64,000 nt of DNA, taken from positions 86,936,349 through 87,000,348 of the forward strand of contig OX638131.1 of NCBI GenBank assembly GCA_951804985.1. Reading direction: 5' to 3'. Every line of letters starts with the position of its first letter. The stretch's first letter is position 1. A model generated the notes under the pieces. It had not been told where the DNA came from and made no database searches. It was given only the letters and a program-made list of their open reading frames with translations. The DNA comes from Dryomyza anilis (taxonomy: Eukaryota; Arthropoda; Insecta; Diptera; Dryomyzidae). The position numbers were made by a program, and so were the translations under genes. Shown one piece after another: positions 1 to 10,050 of this stretch.

Positions 1-616
1 AGGTTACAACAAATGTATTTCGGTTGCAACACTGAAACGTTGATTCAATTAACCTCATTCCAAAAGAGGATTTTTCTGTGTGTAGTTTAAACGAAGTTTA
101 ATTTGAAAATATGACTGAAAAACTGGTGTTTTCAGTAAGTGATATTGTATGAAATACTGTAGATTTTCGACCATTTTAATAATATTTTTTTCAGACATAT
201 ACCTTTCAAAATTGTCGTCAAAAAGTGATAATACTTTTACATAATTTAAAAAGATTTATGGGCTATACAGTAGAATATTCTTGATTTCTGATTTTAGGAG
301 AAATTCTGCATAGTTTCGAATACTAAAAATTTTAGCAAAAAAATTAATAAAATCTCAAATAAAAAATGTCCATATTATTGAATGTTAAATCTAGTGAATT
401 CAAAATCTGTATATATCAAAAATATATCAAACCAGTATTTTGTACCCGGACTGCGCAACGCAGTCTTTGTTTATTTTTGTTTTTAAACCACCTTTTTAAG
501 GAAATCTGTTAATTTTCTTCAATATACTCAAGAAAATAAAAATGTAGTAAAAAAGTAGATTGGTTTTTTTGGTTTGATTTTCTTAAATTTTATTTTCAGT
601 GTTTTTATTCTTTAAT
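1..616. other. AT-rich intergenic DNA, no gene seen
   Basis: AT-rich DNA with scattered homopolymer runs and stop codons in all frames. No splice-bounded coding segment, RNA gene or recognisable repeat end was found. It runs up to the start of the mini-me-like element at about 618. Confidence 0.5.
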
Positions 617-617
617 T

Positions 618-984
618 ATACCCGACACTAAGAGTGAAAGGGTATATTCAGTTTGGTACGCCGTTTGTAACACCCAGAAGGAAGCATCTCCGATATGGAA
701 AAGTATATATATTCTTGATCAGCATGACCTCCTGAGTCGATTTAGCGATGTTCGTCTGTCTGTCTGTCTGTCTGTCTGTATGTATGTATGTCTGTATGTC
801 TGTATGTCTGTATGTCTGTATGTCTGTATGTCTGTATGTCTGTATGTCTGTATGTCTGTATGTCTGTATGTCTGTATGTCTGTATGTCTGTATGTCTGTA
901 TGTCTGTATGTCTGTATGTCTGTATGTCTGTATGTCTGTATGTCTGTATGTCTGTATGTCTGTATGTCTGTCTGTCTGTCTGTA

Positions 985-1033
<49 letters not shown>

Positions 1034-1582
1034 TGTCTGCCTGTCCGTCTGTCTGTTGAAATCTCTACTACTTAAAAAATTGAAGAGTTAGAGTAATGAA
1101 CTTAGATTACATATATAGCTACGCTGTATGTGCTGTATTGGCTAGATCGGTTCATTATGACCTGTGATCTGACCATTTATATTAAAATACCTCATATAAA
1201 ATTTACATCTACTGCTCAATTTTACTGTTTACGTGCTTAGGTAAACATCTTTGGTTAAATATATATTAACTTCATGCACAACTACATGAAAATAATGTTT
1301 TCCCGCGAAACGACTTGTGGTTACCAAAAAAAAAAATCGAAATTCGATACACCTACCCATTTGTAAATATGGGTATCAAATGAATGGAAATTCTTCAGCG
1401 ATTGAAAGTTTGTAGTTATTTTCAGGATTCGTATTCCCTGGTGACCTATATACCACTTTGAATGGTAACCACACATATGTGTAGGGTATGTATAGTCGGC
1501 TTAGACCGACTATAATTTTGACTATCATAATAACACCAAATTTAAAATTTCCCATGTGATCTAACCTTCCCAACTGGTTTTT
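618..1582 (+). mobile_element. mini-me-like dipteran element, copy A
   Basis: The element starts with a TACCC..ACTAAGAGTGAAAGGG block, then a TATATATATTCTTGATCAG core near 705-722, then CCTGAGTCGATTTAGCGATG and a GTCT tract. It ends with a block (about 1480-1582) carrying GTCGGCTTAGACCGAC, a short palindrome. The same blocks in the same order occur at 5889-6732, 35329-36007 and 57030-57571, which defines the family here. Known background: mini-me elements of Diptera carry internal (TA)n and (GTCY)n proto-microsatellites, and this organisation fits. No coding capacity is visible, so the element is non-autonomous. Copy A is unusual for the very long tetranucleotide tract inside it. The family name is an inference from memory of this architecture. 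Confidence 0.75.
748..1063. repeat. (GTCT/GTAT)n tetranucleotide microsatellite inside mini-me copy A
   Basis: About 315 bases of alternating GTCT and GTAT, mostly as an 8-bp GTATGTCT unit, flanked on both sides by pure GTCT. Copies B and D of the element have only short GTCT runs at this position and copy C has almost none, so the expansion is specific to copy A. Open frames of about 100 codons run through it in all three + frames because no combination makes a stop. They are not genes. Confidence 0.95.
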
Positions 1583-2330
1583 ATATTGAGTTTTTACATT
1601 TGTTTCATTTTTTTGTTGTTGCTGTTAGTGTTTTTGCATATTTTGTGTTTATTTTTGTGTTTAACTTTTGCTTTTGTTTGTTTTGGTTTTTCTTTTATTT
1701 TTAGATATGTTTTAGCTTTTTATGTATTCCCTGTTTTAGTTTTGCTTTTCGTTCAATTTTTGTTTTTCTATATTTAATTTTTACTCTTTGTTTTTTTTTA
1801 TTTTTGCTTTTATGTTTTGGCTTTTATTTTTGTGTTTTTGGTTTTGTTTCGCGTTTTGGTGTTTTTGCCTTTGCCTTTGCGTTTTTTATTTTGTTTTTGC
1901 TATGGTTTTTGTATTTCTGCATTGCTTTTGTGTTTGTGCATTTGATTTTGCTTTGGTTTCTGTGTTTTGACCTTTTTATTTTTACTTTTTTCTTTTGTGT
2001 TTGTATTTTTGCTTTTGTTTTGCTTAGTGTTTTTGGTTTTTCTATTGTTTTTGTTTTGTATGTTTTGGTTCTTTTACAAAAAAAAATGTTTGCTTTCGTT
2101 TCTGCTTTTGTGTTGTGTCTGCTTTTGTTTTTCGGTTTTTTGCTTTAGTGTTTTCGCTTTAGGTTTTGCTTTTGACAGTTGTTTTTTTGTTTTTGTTTTT
2201 CTTTTGGGTTTTTGCTTGTGTGTTTGTGCTTTGTACATTTAGTTTTGTGTTTCGTTTGTTTTTTGCACTTTTGACTTTGTGTTTTAGTTTTTTTTTTGTG
2301 TATATTCTTTTGTATTATTTTTTATTTGAA
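1583..2330. repeat. T-rich low-complexity repeat (TTTTGCTTTTGTGT type)
   Basis: About 750 bases almost free of A and C on the + strand, built from irregular repeats of TTTTTGCTTTTGTGTT. The same sequence type occurs at 31040-31400 and 51420-52440. In the last case it lies inside a copy of the ACTAGCTGG retroelement-like repeat. Here it is followed by the tail of that family, so it is probably a 5'-truncated copy of the same repeat. Frames of 60-110 codons in it are composition artefacts. Confidence 0.85.
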
Positions 2331-2333
2331 TTT

Positions 2334-2369
2334 GATATAACTCGGCTAGTGTAAATGCCGAGTTATATC
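2334..2369. repeat. 13-bp perfect inverted repeat with 10-base loop
   Basis: Arms GATATAACTCGGC (2334-2346) and GCCGAGTTATATC (2357-2369) around a 10-base loop. The right arm corresponds to the TGCTGAGTTATGTCG motif in the tails of the retroelement-like repeats near 30640 and 52880, which lack the left arm. It lacks the T-run expected after a terminator. Its role is unknown. Confidence 0.85.
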
Positions 2370-2450
2370 GTGTCACCCCTCCGACTCCATAGCATCCTCG
2401 TGCAAAATTTCAGCCAAATCGGTACGACAGACAGACGGACAAGAAGTTAA
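2370..2450 (+). mobile_element. tail fragment of ACTAGCTGG retroelement-like repeat
   Basis: The segment has the CACCCCTCCGACTCC, AAAATTTCAGCCAAATCGG and ACAGACAGACGGAC blocks in the same order as the 3' parts of the copies ending near 30931 and 53087. It is the distal piece of a copy whose body is reduced to the T-rich tract just upstream. The class is uncertain; such tails are common in RTE-like retroelements and their non-autonomous relatives. Confidence 0.6.
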
Positions 2451-3989
2451 ATATAAATTTTATATTTCATAATTTTTTTTTATTATTTTAGAATGTTATT
2501 TTTAGTAAAATTTGGAAGTAAAAACTGCAATTTCAACAACATTAAAATTACTAAAAATCATCAGCCATTCACGTTTATATATTTAAATTATAATTAAATA
2601 ATTCTTCCGTAAGTTAATTATTTTCCGAAATTCCAAAAATTCGTCTTCGTTTATATTTTGTAATGATTCAAACGAATTTCACACATATTCTTTAAATAAA
2701 AATAAATAAAAAAACAAATAGTAACAAAATATTCCAAAAACTACCTGATTCCAGAAATTCAGCGCTAATTGCTGCCACATTTAATGTTTAATCAGCAGAC
2801 AACACCAGGAAGAGTCGGCAATGTTTTATGGTAAAAATTATTTTCAATGTCCGACAATGAATAACGTCAAAAGGATTTTTTTATAACCCACAAAATGGAT
2901 GAGGATCATCATTATGATGATTCTGAAATATGCAAAACAATTTAACAACGATGCGCCGTCATACAAATGCCCCATACAAGAGTCGGACGCATTGGTTGAG
3001 TTTTAATACTTTTTCATGGATGCCGGATGGAGTATCACGGCTGCGCATGCTGCTGCTGTTGCTGCTGGCGGTGATGGAATTTCATTTTTGCAATTTTATG
3101 ACTTTAGCAAATTAAGGAAATTTTTATAAAAAGCTTCATAAATTTGCAACAAGAATGACATGCGATGGGCGATGCGAGAGCGAACGGTTGAGTGTCTCGT
3201 TCCGTCCGCTTGGCTGTCAGTGTCACTTTGACAGCTGCGCGCCAGCTTATTTTGCAGGTATTGCGCTCTGTGCTCTGTGAAGTTATTGACGTCGTTATTA
3301 AATTAATGCAATCGATTTGCATTTTTATGCATTTCGTAATTTTCTGCTAATAATTTATTATATATTTTTTCTGTTATGTTTTTTCCACATTTTTACGACA
3401 TTTTTATTTTATTTCTGCTCGCTGTGTTGATGATGACTTCGTTTATCCGTTGACGATGCGCCGCCACCGCCGCCACAGTCGCTTAAAGTGGGGGTTTATC
3501 GCCTGTCAACTCCGCGTGATGAAGTTGACGTTTCTCGCCATCTCTCTCTCTCTCTCTCCATCGTGCGTTTTGTTTCATTTTGAATCTTTCGTCTTTTTGA
3601 GTAGGAACCTCTCTACCTGCAGCCAAATGTCGTAAAACTTCGCCATCAACGGATCGCTCGTCCTGACGTTCATCAGCATTTAGTTTATGTGTTTGTTTTT
3701 GCATTTTTGCACGAGATATAAAAGTCACGAATGCAGTGCGATCAGCGTTAAATGCAGTTTTTACGATCGATATTTAATAATTTATTTCAATTGTTTTGTA
3801 TATTTTACTTTTTGCATTAAAAAATTTCGTGATGGTTTTGTTTATTTGGAATGAAATACTTTGTGTAATTTATATAAAAGGCGTGGTCATAACATTCTAT
3901 GTTGAGCTAAAACTCTTGACTATTTAGCGTACAGTTCATTGCCAATAAATACAATTATAAATTTCCGATCATGACCCGATCATTCCACG
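2451..3989. other. less repetitive island, no gene recognised
   Basis: From about 2760 to 3760 the DNA has higher GC, CpG-containing stretches, a (TC)n run at 3541-3558 and a codon-like GCCGCCACC cluster near 3459-3474. It looks like ordinary unique chromosomal DNA rather than a repeat. The open frames are short, lack splice context and resemble no protein I know. It could hold a regulatory region or a 5' non-coding exon. Confidence 0.4.
3717..3747 (+). promoter_or_regulatory. possible core promoter (TATA plus weak initiator)
   Basis: TATAAAAG at 3717-3724 is followed 27 bases later by the A of a TCAGCG initiator-like site. The CAP gene in this window has the same TATA-to-initiator spacing. 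The site lies at the edge of the GC-richer island. No downstream gene can be attached to it, and sequence from about 3990 is a repeat array, so it may be coincidental or may serve a remote exon. Confidence 0.25.
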
Positions 3990-5810
3990 AAAATAAATTT
4001 AACAGACATATTTCCCAAAATTTCCCGAAACAATTTCTTCCAGAGACAATCTAGCCCAGAGACTATTCTGCCTCATTAAATGGATCTCCACACATATTTT
4101 CCCTGTGACAATAATTTCTTGAAAAATTATTGTTTTTCTTAAATTTTTGTATATTCCGTGAGCTAATTCATTCTCAAGATAATTTGTCGTCGAACAATTC
4201 ATCCCTGAACAAAATTTCCTCAGTCACTAGACAATTCTTCGCTCAGACAATGCTTTCACGAAACAATTCTTTTCAGAGACAATTTTCACTGAGACTATTC
4301 TGTGCCAGACTATTCTTTAATGGACAATTTTTTCCCAAGCATTCTTCCTCGAAAAAATGTCTTCCCTAAACAATTCTTCACTGAGCGAAATCTTTTCCAA
4401 ATTAGTTTCGCCCAGAGACAATTTTTCCCTGAGACTATTCTGCCTCGGACAATTCTTCCTCAAGAAGATCAATTTATTCGCGGAGAATTTTCTACCTTCC
4501 GTCCACGTAACAAGTCTTACCCAGCACCTTTTTCTCTAGCAATTATTCTTTTAGAATATTATTTCACCTGAGATTATTCATTCCCAAGACAATTGTTCCT
4601 GAGTTAATTTATCAATCATATAAGCCCGTCTTGGCCTGAAATTCAGATAACAGATAATGTGTCCCCGAACAATTTCCTGAGACTGGGAAGTCCCAGATAT
4701 TTCTTCTGGAACAATTTTTTCCAATCATTCTTCCTCCAGAAAATGTCTGCCTTCAAAATTTATTTCAATATTTCTTCCCTGAGACAATTCATCTTCAAAA
4801 CTGTTTCTTCCAGAGACAATTCTTCTTCGTAACAGATTCTTCCAGAGATAATTCTTCCTCAATATGATGAATTTTTTCGCAGACAATTTCCTACATTCCT
4901 ACCCGTATATAATCCTTACCCAAATTAACTTTCTCTAAAACTGTTTCTCTGAGAAAAATATTTCCCTGAGACAATTCATTCTCGCCACAATTGTTCGATC
5001 AAAAAGTTCCCCGGACCATTAATTCCCAATAATATTCGCTCAAGAAAAAGGTCGTCCCTGAATAATTTTATCAGGTCAAAACTTCATAGAGTCAATTCTT
5101 TCGTAAAATAATTTATTCTAGATATAATTCTTTCCTGAGTCTATTCTGCCCCAGACTGTTTTTCCCTGGACAATACTTTTCTAACATATCTTCTTTAAGT
5201 AAATGTCTTCGCCAAACAATTTTCTCTGTACAATTCATTTCTGAATTAGTTCCTTTGTGAGACAAGTAAATTCTCCACTAGACAATTGTTTTCTGAAACT
5301 ATTCTCCCCAGCCAATTCTTCGCAGACAACTTTTTCTCAAGAACTCTTCCTCAAAAAATGTATTCCCTTAACATTTCTTCCCTGTACAAATATTCTTACC
5401 TGAGACAATTCATTCAAGAGACAATTCATTTTCAGACAATTTTCTGAGCCAATTTATTAGAAATTAGAACAATAATTCTATAATTCTTCCCTGAGACAAT
5501 TTTCTTTCCGAAATTCTTTCTCGGACAATTTTTACTCGGTCAATTATTCCTCAAAAAATTCTATTTCATAGATTTAAATAATAGTTTAGGCGCATTTATA
5601 ATTTCAAATTGTATAAAATAAGTAATTGTTTGAAGTCTCTCGGAGAAGAATTGTCTCGTGGAAAAGGTAAAAGATCGAAAAAGAATTATCTCAAGAAAGT
5701 ATTGACTGAAGGAACTATTATATTCTAAGGATTGTCACCGAAAAGAATTGTCTCGTCGAAGAATTTAGCCTGGGTAGAATTTTCGTAATCAGAAAAGTTC
5801 TATACGTGTG
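3990..5810. repeat. degenerate array of GACAATTCTTCCCTGA motif, inverted at its right end
   Basis: About 1.55 kb of irregular direct repeats of a unit near 17-21 bases (core GACAATTCTTCC with GAGACTATTCTG variants) in + orientation, to about 5560. After a short AT-rich gap the complementary form (GAAGAATTGTCTCG) appears from about 5630 to 5770. The same motif recurs in arrays at 25990-27115, 45540-46130 and 48470-48960, and in a short run at 30001-30131 inside a retroelement-like repeat. Frames on both strands are artefacts. The array with an inverted end resembles Foldback-type elements, but no clear termini were identified. Confidence 0.8.
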
Positions 5811-5888
5811 AACTAAGTAAGTCAGAAACTATTTATGTTTGTTTTTATTTTAATATTTTTATTAGCCTTGTATTTATTTGTATATTTA

Positions 5889-6027
5889 TATCCTACACCT
5901 ATGAGGTACAGGGTATATTAACTTTGTATATTAACTTTGTGTAACGCCCCTTAGGAGGCGTGTCCGGTATGGAAAAGTATATATATTCTTGATCAGCATC
6001 ACTACCCGAGTCCGTTTAGCCATGCCC

Positions 6028-6075
<48 letters not shown>

Positions 6076-6732
6076 TGCTGTCTTGCTGTCCGAATACAGA
6101 ATAACTTGAGAAATACTGATCAGAATGCGATAAAATTTCGACTCAATATATTTTAGCCAAAAGTAGGAACTGAGTTTGAAAATGAGCAAAATCGGTCAAC
6201 GGACACGCCCACCTCCCATACAAGTCACTTTTATATAACTCTTTCGGAACTAATAACTCGAAAAGTATTCACGGTATAGGTTTAAAATTTAAAAGGTATT
6301 GTTATAATTCACCTATAAATATGTGGTCTAAAAATGGGCGTGATCCGCCCACTTTTTTTTTCATTATTTCCCGGGTTTTCATAGTGGAAATTTGATCCGT
6401 AAATTATTCAAATCAAATCTATGAAATATTAGCCTTTCAAAATTTTAAATATAGGCGTGGTCCGCCCAATTATATTTTTCAATTATTTCTTTAGTTTTTT
6501 ATACTTTTATATAATGTTTTTAATTTATGGCGATATAAGACGTAAATTTCTGATATATGAATAATATTCTGATGGTGGGGAGGTTCAGCATAATTAAAAA
6601 CTTTAAAATTAAAGTATGCAAATAAATATCACACATTAATATCCCCACCAAAGGTGTAGGGTATTCCATAGTCGGGCCCGACCGACTATAAAAATCCGCC
6701 CCATGTGACCTAGCTTTCCTAACTCGTTTTTA
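5889..6732 (+). mobile_element. mini-me-like element, copy B
   Basis: The copy starts with TATCCTACACCTATGAGG, has the TATATATATTCTTGATCAGC core near 5978-5998, a GTCT run at about 6028-6071, and ends with TAGTCGGGCCCGACCGACTA and a CCATGTGACCTAGC block. Its middle differs from copies A, C and D: it carries CGCCCACCTCCC and GGGCGTG(G)TCCGCCC segments. It is therefore a separate subfamily sharing the termini and the proto-microsatellite core. No coding capacity. Confidence 0.7.
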
Positions 6733-7800
6733 TTTATTTATTTCATTATTTCTTAATTTCTTTTTTTCTTTATTTCTTTATTTTTTTTTTCTTTATATCT
6801 TTATGTCTTTATTTATTTCTTTATTTCTCTATTTTTTCATTTCTTTACTTTTTTATTTCTTTATTTCTTTATTTCTTTATTTCTTTATTTCTTTATTTCT
6901 TTATTTCTTTATTTCTTTATTTCATTGTTTCTTTATTTCTTTGTTTCTTTATTTCTTTATTTCATTGTTTCTTTATTTCTTTGTTTCTTTATTTCTTTAT
7001 TTCTTTACTTCTTTATTTCTTTATTTCTTTATTTCTTTATTTCTTTATTTCTTTGTTTCTTTATTTCTTTATTTCTTTACTTCTTTATTTCTTTATTTCT
7101 TTATTTCTTTATTTCTTTAATTCATTATTTCTTTATTTCTTTATTGCTTTATTTCTTTAATTCATTATTTCTTTATTTCTTTATTTCTTTATTTCTTTAT
7201 TTCTTTATTTCTTTATTTCTTTATTTCTTTATTTCTTTATTTCTTTATTTCTTTATTTCTTTATTTCTTTATTTCTTTATTTCTTTATTTCTTTATTTCT
7301 TTATTTCTTTATTTCTTTATTTCTTTATTTCTTTATTTCTTTATTTCTTTATTTCTTTATTTCTTTATTTCTTTATTTCTTTATTTCTTTATTTCTTTAT
7401 TTCTTTATTTCTTTATTTCTTTATTTCATTGTTTCTTTATTTCTTTGTTTCTTTATTTCTTTATTTCTTTACTTCTTTATTTCTTTATTTCTTTATTTCT
7501 TTATTTCTTTATTTCTTTGTTTCTTTATTTCTTTATTTCTTTACTTCTTTATTTCTTTATTTCTTTATTTCTTTATTTCTTTAATTCATTATTTCTTTAT
7601 TTCTTTATTTCTTTAATTCATTATTTCTTTATTTCTTTATTTCTTTATTTCTTTATTTCTTTATTTCTTTATTTCTATATTTCTTTATTTCTTTATTTCT
7701 TTATTTCTTTATTTCTTTATTTCTTTATTTCTTCGTTTCTTTATTTCTTTATTTCTTTATTTCTTTATTTCATTATTCCTTTATTTCTGTATTTATTTAT
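6733..7800. repeat. (TTTCTTTA)n satellite-like array, about 1 kb
   Basis: An octamer TTTCTTTA array of more than 1 kb that begins exactly where mini-me copy B ends. Variant octamers (TTTCATTG, TTTCTTTG, TTACTTCT, TTAATTCA) form blocks that recur in the same order near 6925, 6961, 7075, 7425 and 7530, so longer segments were duplicated within the array. Since 8 bases times 3 makes 24, each frame repeats an 8-residue peptide and stays open for up to 219 codons. These frames are artefacts. Confidence 0.95.
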
Positions 7801-9002
7801 TTATTTATTTATTTATATATTTTTTGTTTTATGCAAATTTCAATTATAAAGTTATAAAAAGTTTTCCTTTTATAATTGAACCTGCTTGTCACATTCATAT
7901 TTTTATTAATATATATTTTTTTTAATTTTTACATTAAAGTTTTTTTTATCAAACAGTTGCCATTTATGCACGACATCTGCTTGTCACAATTTATTTATTT
8001 TTTATTTACAAAGAAATTAAAAATAATTTCTTTAAAATCGACGCTCATAAAAAAGACGTAAACTTTTTATTGCCTTTATACACCTTTTTATGCCTGGCCT
8101 TATAACAAACATATTCGTGGTTCAATATTTATTTGTTTGCAAAAAAATTGAAGAAACTTCGTAAATTTTTACGTTATTTTTGTTGATTCTCTCCTCATTG
8201 GCTGATCACGCATTAATTGAAATTCATTATAAAAAAATGCAAATAAATTTTAATCAAGTAAATAATTATATTATGCAATAATAATAATAATTATGATTTT
8301 TGATTTTAAATTAAAATATAATAATATTTTTTATTAACTAAATAGTCATATGGCATGTCGGCGACTAATAGGTATATTTAGGCATATTTAAACAGCTGCA
8401 TATAATTTTTTCTTTGAAATCTCAATTTCTGGAAATTGCGAATATTTTGTATATTAAATATTTCTATTTTTATTATCTATATATTTGTAATTTATCAGTT
8501 TCAGATGACTTTTTGATTCTATTATATGTGCAAATCCAGAAAATCATGATATTGACATAAAGCAATGAATAAGAATGATTTGTGGTTTTTAATATTTTAC
8601 TTTTTATTTGAGTATTGTTAAGAATACTTTAATTAATAAATCCCAACCATTTTAGAGTTCATAAGTTGCTCTGTCGATTTGCTACATTTGGCCAAAGTAA
8701 GAAAAACGTCAAAAATACCGATGAAACGCACACGTTTTGTGTCGTTCTAACCATCACTATTGCCACGGCTTGCAATATATCGCTAAAATTTTAATACAAT
8801 CGCAAGCTAATACCCAAATACAAAACAATATATATGTCGCATAAGTGTGCCATATCCCAAACGAAATTTGGACAGAGGTGGAGGTATGATACCACTTTTG
8901 GAACCAAAACGAATATTTGGGCTTCTTTTCAACGTGTGATCCGCGGATTCAGTCTAATGTATCTTTTTGTATCTCATTTTTCATAGAGTAGGAAAATATA
9001 AA
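7801..9002. other. AT-rich DNA, no gene seen
   Basis: Very AT-rich with short poly-A and poly-T runs and an (AAT)n stretch near 8278-8296. No terminal repeats, tRNA-like boxes or coding segments were recognised. The part near 8640-9000 is somewhat more complex and may be a diverged extra monomer of the array that follows. Confidence 0.4.
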
Positions 9003-10050
9003 GATTTTAAGATATGATTTGTGAATGTGCTCCTAACACCAACAAAAAAGGACACGCTGGAACTTTCGAAAAAAAAAACGTGATTGGCCCGAAAAAAGCA
9101 CTTTTTTCTAAGGCACATCTACAATTCCAACTGAATTTGGCTGAACGTAGCTGTGATCCGAAATTTATGCCACGAGTTAATTTAAAAATACAATACCGCT
9201 TCAGTATTATTGATCAATCATTTTTTATTGAGAAAACAAAATTTCAACATATGGTAAAACCATCTTTTGTGACATATTATCGACTGTGTCGAGCGCGGCT
9301 TTCAAGAAATCATTAATTTGAAATTTTTTATGAACTGATAATAGAAAAATAATGATTTTAATGTATATCACGTGAATGTGCCCCTAAGATTAAAAATGCA
9401 GAAGCACTTTAAATGTAAATTTAAGGCTTAATTATACAAAAAATCACCATTTCCTTGAAATAACTTTTAAGATATCATTCCAATTTGATCGAATTAAACT
9501 GCATTTGATACATTATATTATATTTGATCATCAAAAAATAATGTCTCATCATAATTTATAATATAACAGAATATATTTTACAGTATATGCGCTGAAAATC
9601 CAAAAATTACAATTTTGCACCTATTAACGAACGTGTGAGGAGCGGCTTATGAGAAATTGTTGGTTTGATTTTTTTTATTTCAACGTATTGTAATAGCATT
9701 GATTTTAAGGTATATCACTTGAATGTGCCCCTAGTATCAGAAATACAGGCGCACTTTAAAATTCAAAATTCGCCTTAAGTGTTCAAAAAATCACAATTGT
9801 TTCAAAATAAACTGAAATATATAGAAATATTATGTCATGAAAAAATAATTTCACTTCACTTAATCAATAAATATTTTAAAAATAAACAATTCTTTAGAAT
9901 TTTGAACCAATATAGCGTTACCGACATCTATCTTTGACAGCTTTCATTAAAAGTGAAGCACGCGAACGGATTTATATTACATAAGGGCCTATGCTATATT
10001 CAAAAGCGCTAAGATGTGCCCGCAAATTGTTTTGTGAAATTTTGTCAGCC
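9003..10050. repeat. diverged tandem array, monomer about 350 bp, three units
   Basis: A shared start block GATTTTAA..GTATATCAC..GAATGTGC(C/T)CCTA occurs at 9003, 9354 and 9701, spacing 351 and 347 bases. Each unit ends with a block near TGTG(T)CGAG(C)GCGGCTT..AGAAAT. The units are clearly related but diverged. A 100-codon frame at 9014-9316 covers most of the first unit; the other units do not keep it open, so I do not call it a gene. Monomers of 350 bp are in the satellite range, but only about three remain. Confidence 0.7.

Noticed and set aside
748..1091. Three overlapping Cys/Val/Ser-repeat frames of about 100 codons
   Set aside because: They arise from the (GTCT/GTAT)n tract, which lacks stops in every + frame; no start context, no non-repeat coding sequence.
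1586..2354. Hydrophobic frames that look like membrane proteins (also 31024-31474 and 51371-52445)
   Set aside because: T-rich sequence always encodes Phe, Leu, Cys and Val; several phases are open at once and no conserved motif is present.
2334..2369. Rho-independent type terminator
   Set aside because: Eukaryotic context and no T-run after the hairpin; reported only as an inverted repeat.
6803..7849. Phe/Leu/Ser-repeat frames of up to 219 codons
   Set aside because: An 8-base repeat read in triplets gives an endless 8-residue peptide; this is a microsatellite artefact, not a membrane protein.
9014..9316. 100-codon frame in the 350-bp array
   Set aside because: Lies in one monomer of a tandem repeat; the other monomers are broken in all frames and there is no similarity to a known protein.
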